64,000 nucleotides of DNA from Halobellus rarus (lineage in GTDB: Archaea > Halobacteriota > Halobacteria > Halobacteriales > Haloferacaceae). The position numbers and the translations under genes are program-made. Of the stretch, positions 8,408 to 17,785 are shown in pieces. The notes below the pieces were generated by a model. The model was not told the origin of the DNA. It saw only the letters and a list, made by a program, of their open reading frames with translations, and did not search any database. Positions within the stretch are counted from its first letter, which is position 1; every line of letters begins with the position of its first letter. The stretch spans positions 62,001 through 126,000 of the forward strand of contig NZ_JANHDI010000004.1 of assembly GCF_024494595.1 (NCBI RefSeq). The letters are read 5' to 3'.

Positions 8408-9301
8408 TCAGCCGCGAGTCGCCCGCGAACGCTTCTCTTCCCGCGTCGCCCACACCTCGGCGAACGCGTCGAAGAAGTCCGCGCCGGTGTCGACGACCAC
8501 GTGTTCGGCGCGGTACCGCCGCGCCCGCGCTTCGATCTCGTCGACGTGGGCGGAGAGCCGCTTCCGATACGACTCGACGGTCGACCCCGCGAAGTACGCC
8601 CGATGGGTCGACCCCGTCTCGGGGTCCTCGAAGACGGTGTCGCCGACGACGTCGGGGTCGCGCTCCTCGGGCGCGACGACGTGAACCAAGAGAACGTCGG
8701 TGTCGCCGAGGGCCGCGAGTCCGTCCTCGATCGCCTCGGGGTCCTCCAGGAAGTCGCTCACGACGACGACGAGCGACCGCGAGCGGATCGTTCGGGCGTA
8801 CGCGGACAGCGACTCGACGAAGTCCGTGCGGTCGTCCGGGTCGATCGCGTTGACCGAATCGAGGAGGCCGAGCAGTTCGCCGCGCGTCGACCGACCGCGA
8901 TCGAGTCTCTCGAAGTCGGTCCCGATCGTCGAAAAGCGGAACGAGTCGTGGCCCGCGGCCGCGATGTAGGCGAACGCCAGGCCGACGCGCGCGGCGAACT
9001 CGAACTTGTTTTCGCTCCCGTCGCCGAAGTCCATCGACGCCGAGGTGTCGAGGAGCACGTGGACCGTGAGGTTCCGCTCGGCCTCGTACTGCTTGATGAA
9101 GTACTCGTCCGTCCGGGCGTAGACGCGCCAGTCGATCAACCTGACGTCGTCGCCGGGAGTGTATCGACGGTAGTCACTGAAGGTGAGACCCTCGCCGACG
9201 TTCGGCGACTGCTGTTCGCCCTGCTGCCGCGAGTCGGTCTGCTGGCGCAGCGACCGCTCCAGGCGGGCGAGTTCGTCGAAGAAGGCGGGCTCGATCGGCA
9301 T
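8408..9301 (-). CDS. DUF58 domain protein
   Basis: 297 residues, the last gene of the MoxR/VWA operon. It has the DUF58 signature (GLTFSDYRRYTPGDDVRLIDWRVYARTDE) at about 39-66, followed by a VWA-like fold whose metal site DTSAS lies at 85-89. DUF58 proteins nearly always sit beside MoxR ATPases and are thought to be assembly or chaperone partners; the client is unknown. The ATG at 9301 was used. A GTG at 9307 overlaps the TGA of moxR (GTGA) and would add two residues. Translational coupling to moxR is therefore likely. Confidence 0.88.
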   Translation of the reverse strand: MPIEPAFFDELARLERSLRQQTDSRQQGEQQSPNVGEGLTFSDYRRYTPGDDVRLIDWRVYARTDEYFIKQYEAERNLTVHVLLDTSASMDFGDGSENKFEFAARVGLAFAYIAAAGHDSFRFSTIGTDFERLDRGRSTRGELLGLLDSVNAIDPDDRTDFVESLSAYARTIRSRSLVVVVSDFLEDPEAIEDGLAALGDTDVLLVHVVAPEERDPDVVGDTVFEDPETGSTHRAYFAGSTVESYRKRLSAHVDEIEARARRYRAEHVVVDTGADFFDAFAEVWATREEKRSRATRG

Positions 9302-9303
9302 CG

Positions 9304-10245
9304 TCACAGCAGCGCCGAGACGGCGTCGTCGGGGGTCACGCCCTCGCGCTCGGCCCGGAAGTCGACGATGAGCCGGTGTCTGAGCACCGGGTGGGCCATC
9401 GCCTCGACGTCCGCCCAGGAGACGTGCGCCCGGCCGTCGAGGAACGCCCGAGCCTTCGCGGCGAGGACGAGTCCCATACTGGCCCGCGGGCTCGCGCCGA
9501 ACTCGACGTCCTCGGCCGTTCGCGTCGCCCGTACCAGGTCGATCACGTCGTCGCGGACGTCGTCGGCGATGGGGACCTGGCGGGTCAACTGCTGGGCGCG
9601 CTGGAGGCCGTCCCGCGAGAGCACCCGATCGACGGTGGGATCGGGCGCGCCCGTCGTGTACCGGTCGACGATCTCCCGCTCCTCGTCGCGGTCGGGGTAG
9701 TCGACGAGGATCTTCAGGAGGAAGCGGTCGGTCTGGGCCTCCGGCAGGGGATAGGTCCCCTCCTGATCGATCGGGTTCTGCGTCGCGAGCACGAAGAAGG
9801 GCCGCGGCAGCTCGCGGGTCTCCCCGGCGGTCGTCACCTGCTTCTCCTGCATCGCTTCGAGGAGCGCGGCCTGGGTCTTCGGCGTCGCGCGGTTGATCTC
9901 GTCGGCGAGGACGAGGTTCGCGAACACGGGGCCGCGCTCGAAGACGAACTCCCGCTCCCCGCCGACCTCCCGGATGATCTCCGTGCCGGTGATGTCGGCG
10001 GGCATCAGGTCGGGCGTGTTCTGGATTCGGGAGAAGGAGAGGTCCGTCGCCTCCGCGACCGTTCGCACGAGCGTCGTCTTGCCGAGCCCGGGGTTGCTCT
10101 CGATGAGGGCGTTGCCGTCGCAGAGCAGGCAGACGAGGAGCTGTTCGACGACGTCGGACTGGCCGACGATTCGCTTCGCGACCTCCTCGCGGAGGGCGGC
10201 GAGTCTGCGCTGTATCCGGTCGATCTCCTCGTTCGTTCCGTTCAT
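9304..10245 (-). CDS. MoxR-family AAA ATPase
   Basis: 313 residues. It contains Walker A (ESNPGLGKTT, 49-58), Walker B (LVLADEINRATPKTQ), sensor 1 (FFVLATQNPIDQEGTYPLPEAQTDRF region) and a C-terminal lid, the standard MoxR order. MoxR ATPases act as chaperones that help VWA-domain proteins mature or load metal. Here the gene lies inside a co-directional run with two VWA membrane proteins upstream and DUF58 downstream, which is the classic association. The stop codon overlaps the possible GTG start of the DUF58 gene, and only 3 bp separate it from the preceding gene. Confidence in the family is very high. Confidence 0.95.
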   Translation of the reverse strand: MNGTNEEIDRIQRRLAALREEVAKRIVGQSDVVEQLLVCLLCDGNALIESNPGLGKTTLVRTVAEATDLSFSRIQNTPDLMPADITGTEIIREVGGEREFVFERGPVFANLVLADEINRATPKTQAALLEAMQEKQVTTAGETRELPRPFFVLATQNPIDQEGTYPLPEAQTDRFLLKILVDYPDRDEEREIVDRYTTGAPDPTVDRVLSRDGLQRAQQLTRQVPIADDVRDDVIDLVRATRTAEDVEFGASPRASMGLVLAAKARAFLDGRAHVSWADVEAMAHPVLRHRLIVDFRAEREGVTPDDAVSALL

Positions 10246-10248
10246 AGG

Positions 10249-11283
10249 TTAGCGTGCATCGTTCGTGGTTCCGTCTTCGTCGTCGTCGAGTTCCCTGATC
10301 CGGAGGTTGTACTCGCGGACGAGTTCGGCGTCTTCGATCCGCTCCTCGCCGGCGAAGCCGGCCTGCTGGCTGTCGAACTCGCCGGTACCGCCGCCCCCGC
10401 CGAAGCCGTCGCCCGGCCCGGTCGGGGCGTCGCCGCTCCCCTCGCCGGTCCCCGGGACCGAGATGTTCTCGAACTCGTCGCCGGCCTCGACGTCCTCGGG
10501 ATCGCCGAGGATCTGATCGCCGTCCTGCAGTTCGTCGTCGTCCGGTCGATCGACGGACGGGTCGCCGCCGCCGGCCCCCAACAGCCCGGCGAGGTCGGGG
10601 TCGACGACGGCGATTTGAACGCTCGCGAGGCTCACGATGACGACCAGGACGACGGTCACCGCCACGCGGCGCGTCTCGACGAGTTCGAGCGTCGAGGTGC
10701 GCCCCAGGGTCTCGATCACGTCCCCGTAGAGCCGACGCGCCATCTCGGTGTCGGCGCCGTGGTCGACCGCGTCGCGGGCGGTTCGCAGCGCCTCCCGGAC
10801 CGGCGGGTTCGCGGCCTCGAACTGCTCGACGAGCGGGCGGCGCAGCCTGAGGGCGTACTCCCCGGCGAACGCGACGAGGCCGATGGCGACGGCGACGAGC
10901 GACGTCGCGTCGACCGCCCGCGGGGCGAAGTCGCCGACGAGCGGGGCTGCCCCGAGCGCTTCGGCGAGAAGTCCCGGAATCCGGACGTCGACAGCGAGCC
11001 ACGGCGGTTCGATCAGCGCGAGGACGAGATTCGCGAGGAGCGCGAGGAGCGCGGCGTCGACGGCGGCGTGGACGACGGCGGCCTTGCGAACCTCGGCTCT
11101 GACCTCGTCGAGCGCGTCGCGGATCCGCGCGGTCGACTCCTCGGCGCCGGCTTCGACACCGTCGCCCGCCTCGCCGTCGGCACCGTCGTTGATGCCGTCG
11201 CTCGACGGGCCGCCGTCGACGAACCCCGGGTCGGCGTCGAACCGCCCGTCCTCGTCGGGTCCGTGTTGCTCCGGATCAGACAT
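10249..11283 (-). CDS. Haloarchaeal membrane protein of the MoxR/DUF58 operon
   Basis: 344 residues. An acidic, Gly/Asp-rich N-terminus (about 1-45) is followed by two or three hydrophobic helices (about 65-135). A soluble helical segment containing EMARRLYGDVIETLGR, another helix (VAVTVVLVVIVSLASVQIAVV) and a long acidic low-complexity tail come next. I do not recognise a catalytic domain. The soluble part between helices recalls DUF4129-type proteins, which also accompany MoxR operons. The ATG lies inside the end of the upstream coiled-coil gene (8-bp overlap), so the two are translationally coupled. The protein probably helps form the membrane platform for the MoxR/VWA system. Confidence 0.65.
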   Translation of the reverse strand: MSDPEQHGPDEDGRFDADPGFVDGGPSSDGINDGADGEAGDGVEAGAEESTARIRDALDEVRAEVRKAAVVHAAVDAALLALLANLVLALIEPPWLAVDVRIPGLLAEALGAAPLVGDFAPRAVDATSLVAVAIGLVAFAGEYALRLRRPLVEQFEAANPPVREALRTARDAVDHGADTEMARRLYGDVIETLGRTSTLELVETRRVAVTVVLVVIVSLASVQIAVVDPDLAGLLGAGGGDPSVDRPDDDELQDGDQILGDPEDVEAGDEFENISVPGTGEGSGDAPTGPGDGFGGGGGTGEFDSQQAGFAGEERIEDAELVREYNLRIRELDDDEDGTTNDAR

Positions 11284-11632
11284 CCTCGCACTCCTCCGGG
11301 ACGCTGTCGTTCTCCTCCCGCAACTGCTCACAGACCGAGCGCAGGTCCTCTCGGTAGCCGTCGCGCTCGGACCGGACCTCGGCCAGCGTTTCGTTCGCCG
11401 CCGCCAGTTCCGACTCCAGGCTGCTCACTCGCGTCTCTAAGGATTCGATCCGGTCGCGAGCGGACCGGAGCTCCTCGCGGAGCTGTTCGTTCTGCGCCCG
11501 CAACTGCTCGTTCTGGGCCTCGACTTCGGAGACGCCGGACTGAAAGAGCGCCGTGGCTCCGACCGTCCCCGCGGCGAGGACGAGGAGGGCGGCGACGAGC
11601 GCGATGTTCAGTCGGCGACCGACGTACGTCAC
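11276..11632 (-). CDS. Membrane-anchored coiled-coil protein
   Basis: 118 residues: one N-terminal membrane helix (about 9-27, IALVAALLVLAAGTVGATAL), then a continuous coiled coil from about 35 to 105 with QNEQLRAQNEQLREELRS heptads, ending in a short acidic tail with two cysteines (SVCEQL and PEECEDV). It has no catalytic motif. The start codon is GTG overlapping the TGA of the preceding VWA gene (GTGA). The function is unknown. Position inside the MoxR operon suggests it is a scaffold or spacer subunit of that complex. The coiled coil points outside the membrane if the helix is read as a signal anchor. Confidence 0.6.
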   Translation of the reverse strand: MTYVGRRLNIALVAALLVLAAGTVGATALFQSGVSEVEAQNEQLRAQNEQLREELRSARDRIESLETRVSSLESELAAANETLAEVRSERDGYREDLRSVCEQLREENDSVPEECEDV

Positions 11633-14064
11633 GGGAGACCTCCGTCAGAGGTGGTCGTTCGGCGACGAACTTGAAGCCGCCGATAGCTCACCTCGGCCGT
11701 GAAGACGAGCAGTCCGGCCAGGAGGAACAGCCACGTCCAGTCGGTCTTCACGGGTTCTACGCCGCGGGCGCGCTGGCTCGCGAACCGCGCGATCTCTGCC
11801 CCCTGGGCGGCGGTGAACTCTCGACCGCCAGTGTCGGCGACGAGCGTGTCGAGAGCCGGATCCGGCCCGAACGCGGCGTACTCCCGCGGGTAGTTCGCGG
11901 CGTACGTCGCGCCGAGGACGTCGTGGTAGCCCGTCTCCTCGGGCGTTACCGTCGCCCGGAACGTCTCCTCGCCGACCCGCTGGAACGACGCCCCCGCAGC
12001 CTCGGGTCGCTCGGTACCGCGGTACGTCACCGCCGTCGACTCGCCCACGCGCGTGTCGGAGATTCCGGTGACCCCGGTCGCCTTCCGCTCGGGATCGCCG
12101 ACGGCGTAGTTCGTCGTCCGCGTCAGGAGCAGCGAGTCGGGCTCGCGGAGCAGGCCGTCGAGCGTCCCGTCCTCGCCGTGGGCGGTGAGCGTCGCCACCC
12201 GGCCCAGCCCGTAGCGCCACGTCGCGAGCGCGGGCTGGCCGTTGCCGCCGGCGACGAGGAAGTCCGCGCCCTGCCGGACTGAGACGTCGTTGAACGCCCC
12301 CGGCGACGACGTCAGCGTGACGCCACTGGTGACGAACGAGCGCCGATCCAGGACGACGAGTTCGGACGCACCGGCTGCTCCCGAGCCGCCGAAGAGGATG
12401 CCGAGGCGGGTCGTCTCGGTCGCGCGGAAGTAACTGCCGCTGCCGGCGCCGGCGATCGTCTGCAGCGTGCGCTCGTTGACGCGTTCGCCGGCACCGACGG
12501 TGACGACGCGGACGCCGCGGTCCGATAATTGCGCGGCGACGCCGGCGGCCTCGTCGGGGCTGTCGTGACCGTCGCTGACGAGGATGATCGTCCCCGGGCG
12601 ATCGCCGAGGAGGTCGCCGCCCCCGCGGACGCCCGCGGCGATGTCCGTCGCGCCGCCGGCGCGGAGCCGTCGGATCGTGTCTTCGAGTTGGGCGCGGTTG
12701 TCCGAGAGGGGTTCGACGTCCGCGACGCGGTAGGCCTGGTAGTTGAAGCCGACGATCCCGACCTCGTTCTCGTCGCCCAACTGATCGAGCACCGAGAGCG
12801 CCGCGGACTTCTGTATCGCCATCCCCTCCCGGGCGCTCCCCGAGACGTCGACCGCGAGGACGATGTTCGTCGCGCGGGCCTGGCCCTCGCCGGTCGTGAC
12901 CGGGAGCATCGACGCGAGGTTCGACCCCTCGTAGCCGCCGCTCTCGAAGGAGTTGGGGCCGCCGACGACGAACAGGCCGCCGCCGTCGATGACGAACCGC
13001 TGGAGCCGGTCGACGTTCCCCACCGAACCGGCTGGCGCGTCCTGGACGACGACGGCGTAGTACGGCGAGAGGTCCTCGGGCACTTCGTCGGCCGTCTCCA
13101 CGTCGTACAGGTCGCCGAGGTAGTCGCGGAAGGGGTACTCGCCGGGGGAGAGATACAGAATCTTCGGTTGCTCGACCACGCGGACGGTCTTTCCGAAGAC
13201 GTCGTTCTCCTCGAACCGGTCGGTCGTCTCGATCTCGGCGGTGATCGTGTGGCTGCCGGTCGACTCGAACGTGTGGTTGAACTGGGCCGTCGTCGGGGCA
13301 TCCTCGAAAGACCGTTCGAGCACCCGCTCGCCGTCGACGCGAACCGTGAGTGTCGCCGACGTGTTCGGGCCGACGCCGTCGACGCGAGCGGCGAAGGCGT
13401 TCTCGACGCCGAGACTCACCTTCTCGGGCCCGGCGACGCTGACGTACCGCTCGGCGAACTGCGGCTCCGGCGAGACGACGGAGACCGTCGCGTTGACCGA
13501 GCGCGCGAGCGTCGCCGCCTCCTGCAGCGACTGGCCGCTCGTCACCCGACCGTCGCTGAGGAGCACCAGATTGCCGTCCGCTTGGACGTTCGCCGCGACG
13601 GCCTCGCCGACGGGCGAGGAATCGTTCGTGCCGACCGGGACCCGCCGGACGGAGACGCCCTCGCTCTCGATCGATTCGGTGATCCGGTCCGCGACGTTCG
13701 GCGTGACCGCGGTGCTGTCGGACTCGTCGACGAGCAGCGTCACGCTGGGGTCGCCTGCGGTCACCTGCGACTGGACGGTGTAGGGGCCGGCCGCCGAGAG
13801 GACGAGAAGCGCGACGACGACGACCCGCGCGAGGAGGAACCACCGTCTGGAGCGTTCCGACGCCGTCCCGTCGGCATCGCGAAAGACGAGCGCCCAGAGC
13901 GCGACGGCCGCGATCGGGAACGCGAGGAGGAGCAGCGGTCGCTCGACGCCCACCGAGAGCGCCTCCGTGAGTTCGACGGCGGCGGCGAGCGGAGAGGGTG
14001 GCTGCCCCGAAGACAGTGGCCCGCGATAAACCGGAAGTGACGATATCAAACTACGCATCATCAC
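11629..14064 (-). CDS. VWA-domain membrane protein (BatB/large VWA type)
   Basis: About 811 residues. Two helices near the N-terminus (LLLLAFPIAAVALWALVF and FLLARVVVVALLVLSAAGPY) precede a first Rossmann-like segment (SVTLLVDESDSTAVTPN). In the middle lies a true VWA domain with the metal site DVSGS (VLAVDVSGSAREG). Near residue 325-385 a glutamine-amidotransferase-like segment (LYLSPGEYPFRDYL ... RFVIDGGGLFVVGGP) is visible, and a C-terminal helix (WTWLFLLAGLLVFTAEV) closes it. This layout matches large VWA/GATase-like membrane proteins found beside MoxR. The start is a GTG-ATG-ATG triplet overlapping the upstream TGA, so any of three codons could be used. Confidence 0.85.
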   Translation of the reverse strand: MMMRSLISSLPVYRGPLSSGQPPSPLAAAVELTEALSVGVERPLLLLAFPIAAVALWALVFRDADGTASERSRRWFLLARVVVVALLVLSAAGPYTVQSQVTAGDPSVTLLVDESDSTAVTPNVADRITESIESEGVSVRRVPVGTNDSSPVGEAVAANVQADGNLVLLSDGRVTSGQSLQEAATLARSVNATVSVVSPEPQFAERYVSVAGPEKVSLGVENAFAARVDGVGPNTSATLTVRVDGERVLERSFEDAPTTAQFNHTFESTGSHTITAEIETTDRFEENDVFGKTVRVVEQPKILYLSPGEYPFRDYLGDLYDVETADEVPEDLSPYYAVVVQDAPAGSVGNVDRLQRFVIDGGGLFVVGGPNSFESGGYEGSNLASMLPVTTGEGQARATNIVLAVDVSGSAREGMAIQKSAALSVLDQLGDENEVGIVGFNYQAYRVADVEPLSDNRAQLEDTIRRLRAGGATDIAAGVRGGGDLLGDRPGTIILVSDGHDSPDEAAGVAAQLSDRGVRVVTVGAGERVNERTLQTIAGAGSGSYFRATETTRLGILFGGSGAAGASELVVLDRRSFVTSGVTLTSSPGAFNDVSVRQGADFLVAGGNGQPALATWRYGLGRVATLTAHGEDGTLDGLLREPDSLLLTRTTNYAVGDPERKATGVTGISDTRVGESTAVTYRGTERPEAAGASFQRVGEETFRATVTPEETGYHDVLGATYAANYPREYAAFGPDPALDTLVADTGGREFTAAQGAEIARFASQRARGVEPVKTDWTWLFLLAGLLVFTAEVSYRRLQVRRRTTTSDGGLP

Positions 14065-15872
14065 AGATCACCCCGCCGGCGGAGGAAGGCGACCTCACCG
14101 AGCGCGACGGCGGCGAGTCCGAGCGCGACCCACTCGGTCAGCGGACCCGGCACGGTCCGCTCTTCTTCCCTCGTTGTCGGTCCGCCGCCGGCGTCGGACT
14201 CGACCGGCGTTGCCGATACGTCCGATTCCTGCGGATCCAACAGCGACGCGCTGTATCGGCTCCCGTCGGCGACGTAGAAGCCGGCGTCCGTGGCGTCGAT
14301 TCGCGAGGCCGTCACCTCGCCGCGCGGCGTCTCGATCGTCGTCTCGTTGTCGAAGGAGAGCCGATCGCCCGTCTCGCGGTTCAGCTCCGACAGCGACTCC
14401 CGGCCCGCGAGCGCGTAGACGCTCCGCTTCCAGAAGATCGGATACTCGAAGTCGAACTTGAACGACGACGCCGACTCGATGTACCCGTAGTAGAGCACCC
14501 GTCCGTCGCCCCGGCGCTCGGTCGCGACGATCGGCGTGCCGTCGTTCGTCGAGACGAGCGCCCGTCCCGACCGGAGGTCACCGCGGACGTACCGCTCCGG
14601 CGGCGGGAAGGTGACCTCGCGCGTCAGTTCGTCCGCTGCGGGCGTCGCGAGCGTCGGGTTCGTTCCCATCGCGTCGGGGGCGAGCAAGAGCAGGTCGCCG
14701 TAGGCCTCGACCGGCATCGACTCGTCCGCCTGGATGCCGACGCCGCCGCCCGCCGCGAGGGCGTCGCGGCCGGCGGAGACGTGAGAGTCCCGGATCTCGT
14801 CGGCGTCGACGTTGCTGTAGAGGACGACGTCGTAAGTCTCCTCGGGCGGTTCGGGGATCGAGTCCGGCGGTTCGACGATCGTCAGTTCGACCGGACTGAT
14901 CACCGAAAGTGCCGTCGTGAGATAGCGGTTCTCGTCGTTAGTGACGAGAAGCACGTCGACGGCGGCGTCCTCGGGCGCAGCGACGTACGCGGTGTCGTCG
15001 GTGGGGAAGGAGTCACCCGGCGAGAGCCGGATCTCGCCCCCGCCGGCGGGCACCGGGAGCGTGACGCTGCGGACGTCGCCGGGAGCGAGCGAGACGCTCT
15101 CTTCGGCTTCGCCCAGCGCGACCTGTCTGGTGACCGCCTCGCTCCCGAAGTTCTGCACCGAGACGGTCACTTCCTCCCCCGAGAACTCCCGGTCGACGAT
15201 ACCGACGTTGCCGTCGCCGCCGCCGTCGAACTGCCGGAGGTCGACCGTCAGCCCGCGGGCGCGGGCGGACTGGATCGCCGCCTCCCAGTCGGTGTCGCCG
15301 GCGAAGTCGCTGAGGACGACGATCCGGGCGTTCTCGCCGGCGAGACTCGACCCGCGCGCGACCGCCGTCCGGAGGTCGCCGGGCGCGTCGGTGGCGCGGA
15401 GGTCCGAGAGCGTCTCCGCCGCGTCGCTCGCGGTGCCGGCTCTGAGGGCGATCGAGGACTGCCCGTCGACGACGACCACCGAGGTCGTCGAGGAGGTCTC
15501 CTCGCGTGCGGCGGCGACGGCGCGTTCGAAGCGCGTCCGGCCGTCGCTCTCGGCGTTCATACTCGCGCTGGCGTCGACGACGAGGACCGTCTCCTCGACG
15601 GTCTCGGACTCCGAAACCGGAACGTACGGCGTCGCGAGCGCCGTCGCGAAGAGGACGATCGCGAGCAGTTGGAGGAGCAGCAGGGCGCTGCGCTTCAGGC
15701 GTTCGAGCAGCGGCCGCGACGAGGACCTGCCGTCCGAATCCGACAGGAAACGGACGGTCGGCAGCGTCACGCGTCGCGGATCCGGTCGGATCAGGTACAG
15801 GAGTACCACGGGAACCGCAGCGAGGAGGGCAGCGAGTCCGAGCGGGGAGAGGAAGGCGTCCGAGAGGGCCAT
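14061..15872 (-). CDS. BatA-like N-terminal domain/VWA membrane protein
   Basis: 603 residues, the first gene of the MoxR operon. The N-terminus is a BatA (aerotolerance regulator N-terminal) domain: helix PLGLAALLAAVPVVLLYLIRPDPRR, the conserved LPTVRFL segment, then a second helix (LLLLQLLAIVLFATALATPY). A VWA domain follows with the metal site DASAS at 100-104. A CARDB-like beta domain and a GATase-like segment come next, and a C-terminal helix (EWVALGLAAVALGEVAFL) ends it. The protein should display its VWA domain outside or at the membrane surface. It is divergent from the Lrp/AsnC gene, with a 127-bp shared upstream region. Confidence 0.88.
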   Translation of the reverse strand: MALSDAFLSPLGLAALLAAVPVVLLYLIRPDPRRVTLPTVRFLSDSDGRSSSRPLLERLKRSALLLLQLLAIVLFATALATPYVPVSESETVEETVLVVDASASMNAESDGRTRFERAVAAAREETSSTTSVVVVDGQSSIALRAGTASDAAETLSDLRATDAPGDLRTAVARGSSLAGENARIVVLSDFAGDTDWEAAIQSARARGLTVDLRQFDGGGDGNVGIVDREFSGEEVTVSVQNFGSEAVTRQVALGEAEESVSLAPGDVRSVTLPVPAGGGEIRLSPGDSFPTDDTAYVAAPEDAAVDVLLVTNDENRYLTTALSVISPVELTIVEPPDSIPEPPEETYDVVLYSNVDADEIRDSHVSAGRDALAAGGGVGIQADESMPVEAYGDLLLLAPDAMGTNPTLATPAADELTREVTFPPPERYVRGDLRSGRALVSTNDGTPIVATERRGDGRVLYYGYIESASSFKFDFEYPIFWKRSVYALAGRESLSELNRETGDRLSFDNETTIETPRGEVTASRIDATDAGFYVADGSRYSASLLDPQESDVSATPVESDAGGGPTTREEERTVPGPLTEWVALGLAAVALGEVAFLRRRGDL

Positions 15873-15999
15873 CGTGCGTGAGGCGGTCCCCCGGGGTATT
15901 GTGCCTTTCCCACCTGCGGCGCGAACGGTGGGCGGTCGCCGCCGACACGTCGGGGACGGGAGAGCAAACCCTTTCAATCGGGGCCGCTTCGGATCGCGT

Positions 16000-16488
16000 A
16001 TGGAAGCGAAGCGGGAACTGCTCGACCTGTTGCTGAGCGACGCTCGACAGAGCACCGAGGACATCGCGCGACAACTCGGCGTGGACGCAGCAACGGTCGA
16101 GAAACTGGTCGACGAACTGGAGTCCGAGGGCGCGGTCCGCGGCTACCAGGCGGTCGTCGACTGGGACAGCGTAGACGAGGAACACGTCCGTGCGGAGGTC
16201 GAGTTGAACGTCGAACTCGACCGCGAGACCGGCTACGAGGAGATCGCCCGGCGCATCGCGAAGTTCCCCGAGGTGGCGTCGCTGCGGCTCATCTCCGGGA
16301 GTTACGACTTCGCCGTCGACGTCGAGGGCGAGTCGATGCACGACGTCTCGAACTTCGTCTCCGAGCAGATCGCGCCGATCCCGGAGGTCACCCAGACGGT
16401 GACGCACTTCGTGATGCGGACCTACAAGGAGCGCGGCGTCTACTTCGGCGACGGCGACGACGACGACCGCCTCGCCGTCTCGCCATGA
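16000..16488 (+). CDS. Lrp/AsnC-family transcriptional regulator
   Basis: 162 residues. An N-terminal winged-helix domain (KRELLDLLLSDARQSTEDIARQLGV ... ELESEGAVRGY) precedes a C-terminal RAM/AsnC effector domain (VRAEVELNVELDRETGYEEIARRIAKFPEVASL ... SGSYDFAVDV). Such proteins bind amino acids and control metabolic genes. The TGA of this gene overlaps the ATG of the next aminotransferase gene (ATGA), which is strong evidence of an operon and suggests that the regulator senses the amino acid handled by that enzyme. It may also control the divergent MoxR operon, but no operator was identified. Confidence 0.93.
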   Translation: MEAKRELLDLLLSDARQSTEDIARQLGVDAATVEKLVDELESEGAVRGYQAVVDWDSVDEEHVRAEVELNVELDRETGYEEIARRIAKFPEVASLRLISGSYDFAVDVEGESMHDVSNFVSEQIAPIPEVTQTVTHFVMRTYKERGVYFGDGDDDDRLAVSP

Positions 16489-17648
16489 CAGGTCCGACAG
16501 AGCGGCTCTCCCGGCGGGCCAGAGAGACGCCGCCGTCGGGGATCAGGCGGTTCTTCGAACTCGCCGAGGAGATGGACGACCTCGTCTCGCTCGGCGTCGG
16601 CGAACCCGACTTCTCAGCGCCGTGGGCGGCCCGAACGGCGGCGATCGACTCCCTGGAGCGGGGACGGACCTCCTACACGGCCAACCGTGGGCGACGGGAC
16701 CTCCGCGAGCGGATCGCAGAGCACGTCACGCGCTACGACCTCTCCTACGATCCCGACGACGAGATCCTCGTCAGCACGGGCGCGAGCGAGGCGGTCGACC
16801 TCGCGATGCGTGCGCTCATCGACCCCGGCGACGCCGTCGCGGTCCCGCAGCCCTCGTACATCTCCTACGGACCGACGGTGACGTTCTCGGGCGGCGAGGT
16901 CGTTCCGGTGGAGACCCACGCGGAGAACGACTTCGTCCTCACGTACGAGGATCTCGAACGCGCCGGTGCCGACGAGGCCTCGATCCTCGTGCTCTGTTAC
17001 CCGAACAATCCCACGGGCGCGGTGATGACGCGAGAGGAACTTGCGGAGGTCGCGGAGTTCGTCCGCGAGCACGACCTCTTCGTCCTCTCCGACGAGATCT
17101 ACGCGGCGCTCCGCTACGAGGACGAGCACGTCTCGATCGCGACGCTGCCGGAGATGCGCGAGCGGACCGTCGTGTTCAACGGGTTCTCGAAAGCGTACGC
17201 GATGACGGGGATGCGGCTCGGGTACGCGCTCGGGCCCTCGGCGGTGATCGACGCGATGAACCGGATCCACCAGTACACGATGCTGTCGGCGCCGACGACC
17301 GCGCAGTTCGCCGCGATCGAAGCGCTCGACTCCTGCGACGGCGCGGTCGAAGAGATGCGCCGGGAGTTCGACCGCCGTCGTCAGTTCGTCATCTCGCGGT
17401 TCAACGAGATCGGGATGGACTGCTTCGAGGCGAAGGGCGCGTTCTACGTCTTCCCGAAGTGCCCGCCGGGCTGGGAGGACGACGAGGCGTTCGCGGAGGC
17501 GCTCATCCGTGAGGAGCGCGTCGCACTCGTCCCCGGCCGCGTCTTCGGCGACGGGGGAGAGGGACACCTCCGCGTGTCGTACGCGTCCAGTATGGGAGAG
17601 CTGAAAGAGGCGCTGAACCGGATCGAATCGTTCGTCGAGAGCCGCTGA
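16485..17648 (+). CDS. Class I/II pyridoxal-phosphate aminotransferase
   Basis: 387 residues, cytoplasmic, PLP-dependent transaminase of the aspartate/aromatic aminotransferase fold. The PLP lysine is Lys236 in the FNGFSKAYAMTGMRLGY motif. Other conserved elements are LCYPNNPTGAV (Asn for PLP), SDEIYAALRY (Asp/Tyr for PLP) and the C-terminal arginine region HLRVSYASS. The substrate could be an aromatic, branched or dicarboxylic amino acid. It is translationally coupled to the upstream Lrp/AsnC regulator, as often seen for haloarchaeal aminotransferases. Confidence 0.93.
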   Translation: MTGPTERLSRRARETPPSGIRRFFELAEEMDDLVSLGVGEPDFSAPWAARTAAIDSLERGRTSYTANRGRRDLRERIAEHVTRYDLSYDPDDEILVSTGASEAVDLAMRALIDPGDAVAVPQPSYISYGPTVTFSGGEVVPVETHAENDFVLTYEDLERAGADEASILVLCYPNNPTGAVMTREELAEVAEFVREHDLFVLSDEIYAALRYEDEHVSIATLPEMRERTVVFNGFSKAYAMTGMRLGYALGPSAVIDAMNRIHQYTMLSAPTTAQFAAIEALDSCDGAVEEMRREFDRRRQFVISRFNEIGMDCFEAKGAFYVFPKCPPGWEDDEAFAEALIREERVALVPGRVFGDGGEGHLRVSYASSMGELKEALNRIESFVESR

Positions 17649-17785
17649 CCTCCGTCGTCGCGAGGGACCGCCCCCGTCTCATCAGTCGGGAGGTACCGAC
17701 GTCGTGGTCGACCGATGGCCGACGATCCGCCCGAACGTTTCGTATCACAAACTATTACTTCGATCGATGCGTACGGAAGTGACGA

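Noticed and set aside
9376-12282. A 968-codon plus-strand frame
   Set aside because: It is an antisense shadow of the MoxR, membrane protein and VWA genes; its sequence has Arg/Glu/Asp-rich noise without any domain.
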